Shown: positions 6,066 through 14,896 of the stretch, one piece after another
Numbering within the stretch: position 1 is the first letter of the stretch
Layout of the letters: every line of letters starts with the position of its first letter
Assembly (NCBI GenBank): GCA_017626655.1
Contig: JAGAIH010000205.1
Span: 1 to 16,792 of the forward strand
Direction of reading: 5' to 3'
DNA length: 16,792 nt
From: Clostridia bacterium
GTDB taxonomy: Bacteria > Bacillota_A > Clostridia > Oscillospirales > CAG-272
The notes under the pieces: generated by a model
Database searches by the model: none
What the model was told of the DNA's origin: nothing
Seen by the model: the letters and a program-made list of their open reading frames with translations, nothing else
Program-made: the position numbers and the translations under genes

Positions 6066-9000
6066 ATGTTCGCAAATTCCGCAAAGCAAAAGACTACGAT
6101 CCGCGTCCTGACGGTGGTGTTGGCCGCCGTGATGACCCTGTCCGCAGCCGCCGCCGTCATTGGCTGGCTGATCCCGGACAGCGCTGTCAACGGGGGCGGG
6201 ATCCAACTTCTCGACCGTGATCTGATCACGAATCGGGAGAACTACTACGACAGCTCGGTGATCTACAAGCTCCCCGAGACCATCAAGGAGACCGACGAGA
6301 TCTCGGTGATCGTTGAGGTCAAGGAGGAGTCCCTGCTGGAGCAGTACCCCGGGGCCTCCTCGGGCATGAGCTTCACCGAGTACGCCCTCTCCGACGAGGC
6401 CGCCGCCATCCGTGACCGCATCGCCGCCGAGAAGGACGCTCTGCTCTCCGACTTCAACAAGGCCGATCTGAAGTACGTGACGGGTGAGGACTACACCAAC
6501 GTCATGAGCGGCTTTGAGATCCTCATCAAGGCGGGGGACTTCGAGTCCTTCGTCAAGACCGTGGGCGACCGAGGCACCACCATCATCGGTGAGGTCTACA
6601 AGCCCGAGGAGACCAAGTCTGTGGGGACTCAGCTGGTGGAGAACACCGTCAACGTCTACCCCACGGGTATCTTCAACAGCTCGGGCTTCGAGTACGACGG
6701 CACCGGCACCGTGGTGGCGGTCCTGGACACGGGTCTGGACTACTACCACTCCGCCTTCTCCCTGGCCAACTTCACCGCCGACCGCAGTAAGCTGGGCCTG
6801 ACCTTTGACGAGGTCGCCGCCCTCATCGGGGACACCCGCGCCTCGGGGTTGCAGTCGAATCTGACCGCCTCCGACGTGTATATCAACGAGAAGGTGCCCT
6901 TCAGCTTCGACTACGCCGACGGCGACTCCGACGTCTACCCCATCGCCTCGGACCACGGTACCCACGTGGCGGGCATCATTGCGGGTAAGGACGACACCAT
7001 CACCGGTGTGGCTCCCAACGCTCAGCTCTGCATCATGAAGACCTTCTCGGACGTGGAGACCTCCGCGAGATCCGCCTGGATCCTGGCGGCGCTGGACGAC
7101 TGCGTGGTCATCGGCGTGGACGTGATCAATATGTCTCTCGGTACCGACTGCGGCTTCTCCCGCGAGATGGACAAGGAAGCCATCTCGGGCGTGTACGACC
7201 GCATCCGCGCCGCGGGCATCTCCATCGTGGCCGCCGCCTCCAACAGCTACAACTCTACTTACTCCTCCGAGAAGAACGGTAACCTGGGTCTGACCTCCAA
7301 CCCCGACTCGGCTACCGTCGGCTCTCCCTCTACTTACAAGGGCGCCCTGTCCGTGGCGTCCATCAGCGGTACCAAGACTCCTTACCTGCTCTACGGCGAG
7401 ACCATCATCTATTTCCTGGAGTCCTCCGACCGTGTGTCCGAGGAGAAGAACTTCTACGACGATCTGCTCCCCGAGGGCGTGGACGAGATGGAGATCGAGT
7501 TCATCACCATCCCCGGCGCGGGCCGCTCCGCCGACTACACGGGCATCGACGTCAAGGGCAAGATCGCCCTGGTGGCCCGTGGCTCCACCACCTTCGAGGA
7601 GAAGGCCAACGTAGCCCAGCAGAAGGGCGCGGCGGGTATCATCATTTACAACAACGTATCGGGTGATATCAAGATGAACGTGGGCGACACCACCATCGCC
7701 GTGGCTTCCATCCGCCAGGACGACGGTGAGATGCTGGCCGCCGCCGGCAAGGGCGTTCTGTCGGTGAAGCGCTCCCAGACCTCGGGTCCCTTCATGTCCG
7801 ACTTCTCCTCCTGGGGCCCCACCCCCGATCTCCAGCTCAAGCCCGAGATCACCGCCCACGGCGGCTCCATCCTGTCGGCTGTCCCCGGTCAGTCCTACGA
7901 CCGCATTTCGGGTACCTCCATGGCGACTCCCAATATGTCGGGTGTGACCGCTCTGCTCCGCCAGTACGTCAAGGCCAACTTCCCCGACAAGGCCGACGAT
8001 CCCGTGGCGGTTACCGCCTTCGTCAATCAGCTCCTCATGTCCACAGCGGACGTGGTCTACAACACCAACGGTCTGCCCTACTCACCCCGTAAGCAGGGCG
8101 CGGGTCTGGCCAACCTGGTCAGCGCCGCCTCCACCAAGGCCTTCATCCAGACCTACGACCGCAAGACGGGCGAGATCATGGATAAGTCCAAGATCGAGCT
8201 GGGGGACGATCCCGACCGCACCGGCGTGTACACCCTGAAGTTCGCCATCCATAACTTCGGCTCCTCCGCTCTTACATACGACGTCTCGGCCATCGTCATG
8301 ACCGAGGGCGTCAGCGACACCAAGACCAACCAGGGCGAGACCACCGTCACCGAGCAGGGCTACATCCTGAGCGGCGCCTCCGTGGTGGTTTCTGACTGCA
8401 AGGGCGGCTCCCTGTCGGGCAGCAGTGTCACCGTGGACGGCGGCAAGGTAGCCGAGATCACGGTCACCATCACCCTCAGCGATGAGGACAAGAAGTACAT
8501 GGACGAGTCCTTCGAGAACGGTATGTACGTGGAGGGCTTCGTGACTCTCACCGCCGCCGAGGGTACCGTCAGCCTGGGCGCTCCCTACCTCGCCTTCTAC
8601 GGCGACTGGACCGAGGCTCCCATTATGGACCTGGATTTCTTCCAGACCAACAAGGACGAGCTGGACGATTCCATCGACCTCCTGGACAAGACTCTGCCCG
8701 ATGCCTACGCCACCCGCCCCGTGGGCCGCGTGGAGGGGGACTACGTCAGCTTCATGGGCGCCTACTACTTCGTCCAGAACCCCGCTGACAAGAAGATCGC
8801 CGCCGACCGCAAGTATATCTCCATCTCCAACCAGGAGGGCGCGGTCAACGCCGTCCAGTACGTCTGGGCGGGTCTGCTCCGTAACGTCAAGGAGGCGGTC
8901 GTCACCGTCACCGACGACGCCACGGGCGAGGTGGTGTACGAGACCGTGGATCGGGATATCCGTAAGTCCTACTCCAACGGCGCTACCATTTTCCCCGCCA

Positions 9001-12000
9001 ACATCGACGTCAAGTTCTCGGCCATCGAGCAGGCTCTGAAGAACAACTCCTCCTATACCGTCACCGTCAAGACCTACATGGACTACGACCGCGACGGCGC
9101 GGAGACCAACGATAACAATACCTTCACCTTCCCCGTGGTGACCGACTTCCAGGCTCCCGCCGTCACCGACTGCGAGTTCTATACCGAGTACGATAAGTCG
9201 GCCAAGAAGACCCGCCTCTTCGCCAAGATGTCGGTCTACGATAACCACTACACCATGTGTATGCAGATGGGCTACGTGGCCCTGGAGCAGGACGGTTACA
9301 TGGTCAAGGCCTTTGACAAGTACATGACCCCCGTCTACTCCGAGGAGAACTCCACCACCACCGTCATCTACGAGCTGACCGACTACGTGGACGAGATCCG
9401 CGCAAACTCCGCCAACGGCAACTGCATCACGGTCGTCACCTACGACTACGCCCTGAACCAGGCCGCCTACGAGATCCCCCTGCCCGACGACTACACCGAC
9501 TTCTACTTCACCGAGTCCGAGCTGACCCTGTCTCCCAACGAGGTCTACGATCTCAAGCCTCTGGTCTACCCCGCCACCGAGTGGCCCGAGCTTCTGGAGT
9601 ACTACTCCGCCAACATGGACGTGGCAACCGTCGTCAACGATAAGCTGGTGGCCATCGCCCCCGGCGTGTCCCGTATCGTGGCCCGCGACCCCGTGACCAA
9701 GAAGACCGCCTCCTTCACCCTGACGGTGCGGGGCGAGGGCGACGAGGGCTACGTGCGCTACGACAAGCCCGTGGCCGAGAACTTCACCCTGACGGGCTAC
9801 CGCATCGACAAGGCCTACTACTTCCTCTCCTCCGAGGAGAGAGACCTGGGTGTGACCGGGGACGAGATGAAGTTCGTGGGAGAGAACTACTCCCTCTCCA
9901 TGTTCCCCTCCGAGTCGGTGACCCTGCGCTACCGTCTGGACGCCTACTTCCCCGAGGATACCAAGGTGGTGTTCGAGTCCTCCAACGAGAACATCGTCAC
10001 CGTGGATGAAAGCGGCGCCATTACCGCCGTGGCCGAGGGCTTCGCCTCCATCGCCGTCAAGGTGTTCATGGACGATCAGGCCACCTACTTCTCCAAGTCC
10101 ATCAGCATCAGCGTCAAGGATCCCTACGTGACCACCGGCCCCTCCCTGACCCACTACTTCGGTCTGGGCGGTGTGGTCAATATCCCCGCCTCTCTGTCCA
10201 TCACCGAGATCGGACAGTACGCCTTCTCCAACTTCGATTACATCCCCAAGGGGCCCGAGGACGAGATCTCGGAGGACCTTCCCGAGACCACCAAGATCTG
10301 GTTCATCGGTGACGATACCATCGAGGAGGTCATCATCCCCGAGGGCGTCAAGACCATCGGTCCCTACGCCTTCGCTAACCTGACCGCCCTGAAGCGTGTG
10401 GTCCTGCCCTCCACCCTGGAGCGCATCGACCAGGGCGCCTTCTACGGCTGTACCTCCCTGAAGACCGTGGAGGGCCTGGGCAGCGTCAAGTTCATCAACC
10501 AGAACGCCTTCGCCGACTGCGCTCTGGAGGGCTCCATCAAGCTGGACAGCGTGGTGGCTCTGGCCGACTACGCCTTCTTCGGCAATACCCCTCTGAAGGG
10601 CGTGACCCTCTCTGCCTCTACCCAGTCGGTGGGCGCTTACGCCTTCGCGGGTTGTGAGTCTTTGACCTCGGTGAGCATCCCCGCCGAGAAGATCAAGCTG
10701 GGCCGTTACGCATTCAGCGGTTGTAAGGCTCTGCCCACGATCTCCATCAACGCCTCCGTCGTGCCCGCAGGCGCCTTCGACGGCTGTGAGGCTCTGTCCT
10801 CCGTGACCCTGGGCAAGGACGTGGCGGTCATTGGTGAGTACGCCTTCCGCGGTACCGCTCTGAACGCCTTCACCGTAGCCGAGGGCAACACCGCCTTCTC
10901 GGTACTGGCAGGGAAGCCTTACCTGTTAAATAAGGAAGGAAACACCCTGCTCCTGGTGGCTCCCGGTGTCAAGGGTGCCTTCGAGCTGACCGACTCCAAG
11001 GTGACCGCCATCGGTACGGGCGCCTTCTCGGGCAACAAGCAGCTGACCTCGGTGAATATGCCCCAGGTTACCCTGGTGGGTGCCTACGCCTTCGCCGATT
11101 GCTCCAGACTGGAGACCGTTAAACTGGGTAAGCTCACCTCCATCGCCGACCATTCCTTCTACCGCACCGCCATCAAGGCGACCCCCGACCTGTCGGGAGT
11201 GGCTGTGATCGGTGACTACGCCTTCGCCCGCTCGGCCATTGAGGTCGTGGTCATTCCCGAGGGCGTGACCGTGGGGGCCTCCGCCTTCCGTGAGTGCAAG
11301 TCTCTCAAGTCTGTAAAGATCGGAAACAACGCCGTTATCGGTGACTCCGCCTTCCGTCTGGACATCGACAGCAACTACGAGGCCACCTTCTACGAGGAGA
11401 ACGATACCCGCTTCTACCACTACGTCCTCACCTCTCCCATGCAGGAGCTGGTGATCGGGGACAACGTGCAGATCGGCAGCTCCGCCTTCTACGGTGCCTC
11501 CAAGCTGGAGACCGTGACCCTGGGCAAGAATGCCGTCATCGGCGACTTCGCCTTCTACAACGCCGCCGAGCTGGAGAGCATCGACCTCTCCGCCGCCCTG
11601 TCGGTGGGTGAGTCCGCCTTCTCGGGCGATATGCTCTACCTCTTCTCCAACAGCGGTCTGACCATCCCCGTCATTGACGACGAGGGTATGTATGTCTACC
11701 TGTACTACGCCTCCGACCTTCAGTCGGTGGATCTCTCCGCCGCCACCTCCATCGGTGAGTCCGCCTTCGCCTACTGTAAGGAGCTGACCTCGGTCAAGCT
11801 GGGCAACGGTATCACCGTCATCCCCGCCCAGGCCTTCTTCTACTGCGAGGCTCTGTCCGACATCAACCTGAAGGGCGTGGAGTCCATCGGCACCAACGCC
11901 TTCAACAGCACCGCGCTGACTACCGTCGATCTCTCCGCCACCGCGGATATCGGCACCTACGCCTTCGTCTACAACGAGGGCCTGACCGCCGTGATCCTGA

Positions 12001-14861
12001 ATCTCAACGGCTCGACCCTGGGTGAGGGAGCCTTCTCCTACTGTAATGCTCTGGCATCCGTGGAGAACCTGGGCAAGGTCACCTCCGTGGGGGATTACGC
12101 CTTCGCCTACACCGCCATCACCTCGGCCGATCTGGAGGCCGCCGCCTACCTGGGTACTCACGCCTTCCTGAAGGAGGAGATAACCGACTTCACCGTGACC
12201 CTGGGCTCGGCTCTGGCCGATCTGGGTGACAATCCCTTCGCCAACTGCCGTCTGGAGGCCTTCAAGTCTACCGAGACCGAGACCTTCAACGGAAGCGAGT
12301 ACGGGACCGAGACTCTGACCTTCTCCATCAGCGATACCGTCCGTGTGATCGACGGCCATCTCTACCGCGTGGTCCCCACGGGTCTGGAGATGATCGCCTA
12401 CGCGGGCGACGCTTCCGTGGTCACCGTGGCCGACGGCACCGTCCGCATCGCCGACATGGCCTTCGCGGGTGCCCCCGTTCGCCAGGTGGTGACTCCCTAC
12501 ACCCTGAAGGCCGTGGGCCATAAGGCCTTCTATGGCTGTGAGAAGCTCTCCATGCTGTCCTTCGCTTCCTACGTCGCTCCCGCCCTGGAGGAGGCCTACG
12601 ACGCCGAGCTGTTCAACAGCAAGGACCATATTCCCGCTACGGGTCAGTATTCCTTCACCAACACCGACGGCGAGGAGATCTACCACGACGGTCTCGGCAT
12701 CGTGCCGTACTTCATGTGGAACGCCGCCGATACCCCCTCCAACGTCTACTACGGCGCCAACTTCGTGGACTACGTGGGTCTCTATGACGGAGACCTGGTC
12801 ATCGTCCGTCCCGTCAACGGCCGTCAGTACGATTCCTTCATCTGGGGCCAGTATTTCGCCACCGTGGTGGACGGTGCCGCCGCCGCCGACGAGGTGACCC
12901 TGGCCGCCATCGCCGCCATCGACGCTCTGCCCGACACGGTCTCCCTGGCGGACAAGCCTCTGGTCATCGCCGCCCGCGAGGCCTACGACAAGATCTCCAC
13001 CATCGAGCAGCGCGCGCTGGTCACCAACTACGCCAAGCTGGAGCAGGCCGAGAAGCGTATCAAGGATCTGGAGTATCTGGAGAAGGGCGACGAGACCGAA
13101 ACCGACACCGAGCAGGTCGAGAACGGCGGATTCCTGTCCAGTATCCCCGCCTCCGCCATCGCCCTGGGCGTGCTGGCGCTCCTGTTCCTGGTCGCCGCCA
13201 TTGTCTTCGCCTGCCTGTACATCAGCAAGCGCAAGGCCCTGGCCGCCGCTACCGCTAACGGGGCCGTGGCCGCTCCCGCTCCCGATGCGGATGCCGCTCC
13301 CGCCGAGGAGACGGCGGTCGAGGCTCCCGACGAGACTCCCGCCGAGTCTTCCGATGAGGCTCCTGCCGAGGCTCCCGCAGTAGCCCCTGTCAAGGCAAAG
13401 AAGCCCAAGAAGGCCCGCAAGAGCCGTCCCAAGACCAATCTGAAATCCTTCGGCAAGTCCCGCGCTCCGATAAACTTCAGCATTCCTCCCGCCGTGACCC
13501 TGGCTATCGTCATCATCCTGGCCGTGGCCGCCGTGGTGTTCGGCGTGCTGGCCATTGTCAATGGCCTGTCCCTGTGGGATACCCCCTACACCGGCATGGA
13601 CGAGGAGGGCTACACCGTCAGCGTTCGCTTCGACGCCAACGGCGGCTCCTTCGCGGGATCCCCCAACGAGGTCTACATCGTGGACGTCTTCAACCCCGCT
13701 GACTACAAGACCGACGCCGCCGGCAAAGCCCAGATCGCCCTGATCGCTCCCGACGATCCTATCCGCAAGGACAGCGCCTTCCCCGTGTCCAACACCGGCC
13801 ACTTCCTGGCGGGCTGGTACACCGAGCGCACCCTCCGCGTGGACGCCAGCGGCCAGCCTCTGGACGAGTACGGTCAGCCCACCGCCGTGAGCGGCCGTCC
13901 TCAGGGCTACACCTACAGCGGTAAGTGGGACTTCAAGAACGACCGCCTGGCCGTCGATCCCAACGGCACCAAGGGCTCTGCGGAGAATGAGATCACCCTC
14001 TACGCCGCTTGGGTCCCCTACTTCAACTTCGAGTTCTACGCAGAGCAGGCTGACGGCTCCTTCTCCCTGATCGAGACCAAGCAGCTGGTCACCATCGACC
14101 TGCCCGTGTGGAATGAGCGTACCGGTAAGCTGGATATGAAGGACTTCCCCGCTGTGGAGGGCATGACCTTCGAGTCCGCTTTCCTGGACGAGGCCATGAC
14201 CATCCCCGCCGAGGGCAAGGTCAGCGGCGCCGTGGACTATACCACGGGTACGGTGGAGAGCGACGGTACCATCCGCCTCTACACCACCTGGATGGAGGGA
14301 ACCTGGTTCCGCATCTCCACCCCCAAGCAGTTCTATGACAATGCCCGTCTGGGCGGCAGCTACCTCATCGAGGCGGATCTGGACTTCTCGAATTCCCTGT
14401 GGCCTGCGGTCATGTCCACGGGCGAGTTCACCGGCTCCATCGTGGGTAACGGTCATACCATCTCCAACGTGACCGTCCTGCAGGGCGACAACTCCAAGAT
14501 CAACGGCGGTCTCTTCGGCGTGCTGGGGGCTTCCTCCTCCATCACCGATCTCCGCCTGGAGAACATCACCTTCCGTATCGTGGCGGGCTCCCGTATGCAG
14601 GGAACCAACTACGGTCTGCTGGCGGGTACTGCCCAGGAGGGCGCGACCCTGGAGAACGTCACCATCACGGGTACCATCGAGATCGGTAAGGATTGCTACC
14701 GTCCCAATGACTACAGCATCGGCCTGCTCTGCGGAAGCGGCAAGGTCGAGGGCATCGACATGAGCGGCATCACCGTTACGGTGGAGGATCCCGACAACAA
14801 CACCGCCCGCGTGGAGGTGAACCCCGAAACCGGCGAGGTCACGCTGACCTTCGCCGAGTGA
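6066..14861 (+). CDS. Giant S8 (subtilisin-family) cell-envelope protease with Ig-like, LRR, membrane-hairpin and Listeria-Bacteroides/GLUG domains
   Basis: A 2931-residue secreted, membrane-held serine protease. Domains in order: a signal peptide or signal anchor (hydrophobic about 13-36); an inhibitory pro-region (about 77-190); an S8 catalytic domain with Asp221 (AVLDTG), His297 (DHGTHVAG), oxyanion Asn393 and Ser618 (SGTSMATP), so all catalytic residues are present; and a PA domain inserted between His and Ser (about 486-535), as in lactocepin and C5a peptidase. Next come an Fn3-like domain ending in FYGDWTEAPIMD (about 719-858), further beta domains, and two Big_2-type Ig-like domains (about 1149-1222 and 1267-1353). 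About 28 BspA-type leucine-rich repeats follow (about 1363-2179), then a helical segment (about 2275-2337), TM1 (about 2364-2386), a loop that is Ala/Pro/Glu-rich and then basic (2387-2474), TM2 (about 2476-2500), a Listeria-Bacteroides repeat plus a degenerate second copy (about 2515-2742), and a GLUG-like beta-helix (about 2744-2931). No LPXTG motif ends the protein. It leads an operon with the binding lipoprotein at 14897. Secreted-protein cleavage and peptide scavenging are inferred from family and context. Confidence 0.95.
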   Translation: MFANSAKQKTTIRVLTVVLAAVMTLSAAAAVIGWLIPDSAVNGGGIQLLDRDLITNRENYYDSSVIYKLPETIKETDEISVIVEVKEESLLEQYPGASSGMSFTEYALSDEAAAIRDRIAAEKDALLSDFNKADLKYVTGEDYTNVMSGFEILIKAGDFESFVKTVGDRGTTIIGEVYKPEETKSVGTQLVENTVNVYPTGIFNSSGFEYDGTGTVVAVLDTGLDYYHSAFSLANFTADRSKLGLTFDEVAALIGDTRASGLQSNLTASDVYINEKVPFSFDYADGDSDVYPIASDHGTHVAGIIAGKDDTITGVAPNAQLCIMKTFSDVETSARSAWILAALDDCVVIGVDVINMSLGTDCGFSREMDKEAISGVYDRIRAAGISIVAAASNSYNSTYSSEKNGNLGLTSNPDSATVGSPSTYKGALSVASISGTKTPYLLYGETIIYFLESSDRVSEEKNFYDDLLPEGVDEMEIEFITIPGAGRSADYTGIDVKGKIALVARGSTTFEEKANVAQQKGAAGIIIYNNVSGDIKMNVGDTTIAVASIRQDDGEMLAAAGKGVLSVKRSQTSGPFMSDFSSWGPTPDLQLKPEITAHGGSILSAVPGQSYDRISGTSMATPNMSGVTALLRQYVKANFPDKADDPVAVTAFVNQLLMSTADVVYNTNGLPYSPRKQGAGLANLVSAASTKAFIQTYDRKTGEIMDKSKIELGDDPDRTGVYTLKFAIHNFGSSALTYDVSAIVMTEGVSDTKTNQGETTVTEQGYILSGASVVVSDCKGGSLSGSSVTVDGGKVAEITVTITLSDEDKKYMDESFENGMYVEGFVTLTAAEGTVSLGAPYLAFYGDWTEAPIMDLDFFQTNKDELDDSIDLLDKTLPDAYATRPVGRVEGDYVSFMGAYYFVQNPADKKIAADRKYISISNQEGAVNAVQYVWAGLLRNVKEAVVTVTDDATGEVVYETVDRDIRKSYSNGATIFPANIDVKFSAIEQALKNNSSYTVTVKTYMDYDRDGAETNDNNTFTFPVVTDFQAPAVTDCEFYTEYDKSAKKTRLFAKMSVYDNHYTMCMQMGYVALEQDGYMVKAFDKYMTPVYSEENSTTTVIYELTDYVDEIRANSANGNCITVVTYDYALNQAAYEIPLPDDYTDFYFTESELTLSPNEVYDLKPLVYPATEWPELLEYYSANMDVATVVNDKLVAIAPGVSRIVARDPVTKKTASFTLTVRGEGDEGYVRYDKPVAENFTLTGYRIDKAYYFLSSEERDLGVTGDEMKFVGENYSLSMFPSESVTLRYRLDAYFPEDTKVVFESSNENIVTVDESGAITAVAEGFASIAVKVFMDDQATYFSKSISISVKDPYVTTGPSLTHYFGLGGVVNIPASLSITEIGQYAFSNFDYIPKGPEDEISEDLPETTKIWFIGDDTIEEVIIPEGVKTIGPYAFANLTALKRVVLPSTLERIDQGAFYGCTSLKTVEGLGSVKFINQNAFADCALEGSIKLDSVVALADYAFFGNTPLKGVTLSASTQSVGAYAFAGCESLTSVSIPAEKIKLGRYAFSGCKALPTISINASVVPAGAFDGCEALSSVTLGKDVAVIGEYAFRGTALNAFTVAEGNTAFSVLAGKPYLLNKEGNTLLLVAPGVKGAFELTDSKVTAIGTGAFSGNKQLTSVNMPQVTLVGAYAFADCSRLETVKLGKLTSIADHSFYRTAIKATPDLSGVAVIGDYAFARSAIEVVVIPEGVTVGASAFRECKSLKSVKIGNNAVIGDSAFRLDIDSNYEATFYEENDTRFYHYVLTSPMQELVIGDNVQIGSSAFYGASKLETVTLGKNAVIGDFAFYNAAELESIDLSAALSVGESAFSGDMLYLFSNSGLTIPVIDDEGMYVYLYYASDLQSVDLSAATSIGESAFAYCKELTSVKLGNGITVIPAQAFFYCEALSDINLKGVESIGTNAFNSTALTTVDLSATADIGTYAFVYNEGLTAVILNLNGSTLGEGAFSYCNALASVENLGKVTSVGDYAFAYTAITSADLEAAAYLGTHAFLKEEITDFTVTLGSALADLGDNPFANCRLEAFKSTETETFNGSEYGTETLTFSISDTVRVIDGHLYRVVPTGLEMIAYAGDASVVTVADGTVRIADMAFAGAPVRQVVTPYTLKAVGHKAFYGCEKLSMLSFASYVAPALEEAYDAELFNSKDHIPATGQYSFTNTDGEEIYHDGLGIVPYFMWNAADTPSNVYYGANFVDYVGLYDGDLVIVRPVNGRQYDSFIWGQYFATVVDGAAAADEVTLAAIAAIDALPDTVSLADKPLVIAAREAYDKISTIEQRALVTNYAKLEQAEKRIKDLEYLEKGDETETDTEQVENGGFLSSIPASAIALGVLALLFLVAAIVFACLYISKRKALAAATANGAVAAPAPDADAAPAEETAVEAPDETPAESSDEAPAEAPAVAPVKAKKPKKARKSRPKTNLKSFGKSRAPINFSIPPAVTLAIVIILAVAAVVFGVLAIVNGLSLWDTPYTGMDEEGYTVSVRFDANGGSFAGSPNEVYIVDVFNPADYKTDAAGKAQIALIAPDDPIRKDSAFPVSNTGHFLAGWYTERTLRVDASGQPLDEYGQPTAVSGRPQGYTYSGKWDFKNDRLAVDPNGTKGSAENEITLYAAWVPYFNFEFYAEQADGSFSLIETKQLVTIDLPVWNERTGKLDMKDFPAVEGMTFESAFLDEAMTIPAEGKVSGAVDYTTGTVESDGTIRLYTTWMEGTWFRISTPKQFYDNARLGGSYLIEADLDFSNSLWPAVMSTGEFTGSIVGNGHTISNVTVLQGDNSKINGGLFGVLGASSSITDLRLENITFRIVAGSRMQGTNYGLLAGTAQEGATLENVTITGTIEIGKDCYRPNDYSIGLLCGSGKVEGIDMSGITVTVEDPDNNTARVEVNPETGEVTLTFAE
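10153..12600 (+). repeat. Array of about 28 BspA-type (LRR_5) leucine-rich repeats within the protease gene
   Basis: Units of roughly 22-25 residues carry the core 'I-G-x-Y/S-A-F-x-x-C-x-x-L', for example IGPYAFANLTAL, VGAYAFAGCESL and IGESAFAYCKEL. About 28 cores can be counted by eye; 12 have Cys at the position before the final hydrophobic residues. The array is interrupted by two insert units of the kind common in BspA-like proteins: one near 10890-10990 (about residues 1610-1640, containing 'AGKPYLLNKEGNTLLL') and one near 12270-12440 (about residues 2070-2125, containing 'VIDGHLYRVVPTGLEMIAY'). The DNA copies are diverged but share short words such as tacgccttc. BspA-type repeats often bind host or bacterial surface ligands. 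Confidence 0.9.
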
Positions 14862-14880
14862 TCGGGCCGCGTATATAATT

Positions 14881-14886
14881 AGGAGG
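14881..14886 (+). promoter_or_regulatory. Ribosome binding site of the binding lipoprotein
   Basis: A perfect AGGAGG lies 10 bases before ATG 14897, in the 35-bp gap after the protease stop. No terminator hairpin is present in this gap, so the two genes are probably co-transcribed. Confidence 0.88.
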
Positions 14887-14896
14887 AATATAGAAA

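Noticed and set aside
10153..12600. Regular repeats that could be taken for a CRISPR array or satellite DNA
   Set aside because: The repeats are in frame, diverged at DNA level and translate into LRR_5 units inside one long gene. There are no identical direct repeats with unique spacers.
10926..14456. 1176-residue minus-strand open frame, and similar ones at 8082-10154, 6003-7859 and 14879-16537
   Set aside because: They are antisense shadows of the protease and binding-protein genes with biased Gly/Val/His/Asp composition and no domains. They arise from codon bias that avoids stops on the opposite strand.
14296..14861. C-terminus of the giant protein checked for an LPXTG sortase signal or S-layer-homology anchor
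   Set aside because: The last residues are beta-helix sequence ending in VTLTFAE, with no LPXTG, hydrophobic tail or SLH repeats. Anchoring must come from the internal membrane spans.
14874..14879. TATAAT in the gap before the binding lipoprotein, possibly a separate promoter
   Set aside because: No -35-like hexamer lies 16-18 bp upstream, inside the end of the protease gene, and there is no extended -10. The AT-richness is adequately explained by the RBS region.
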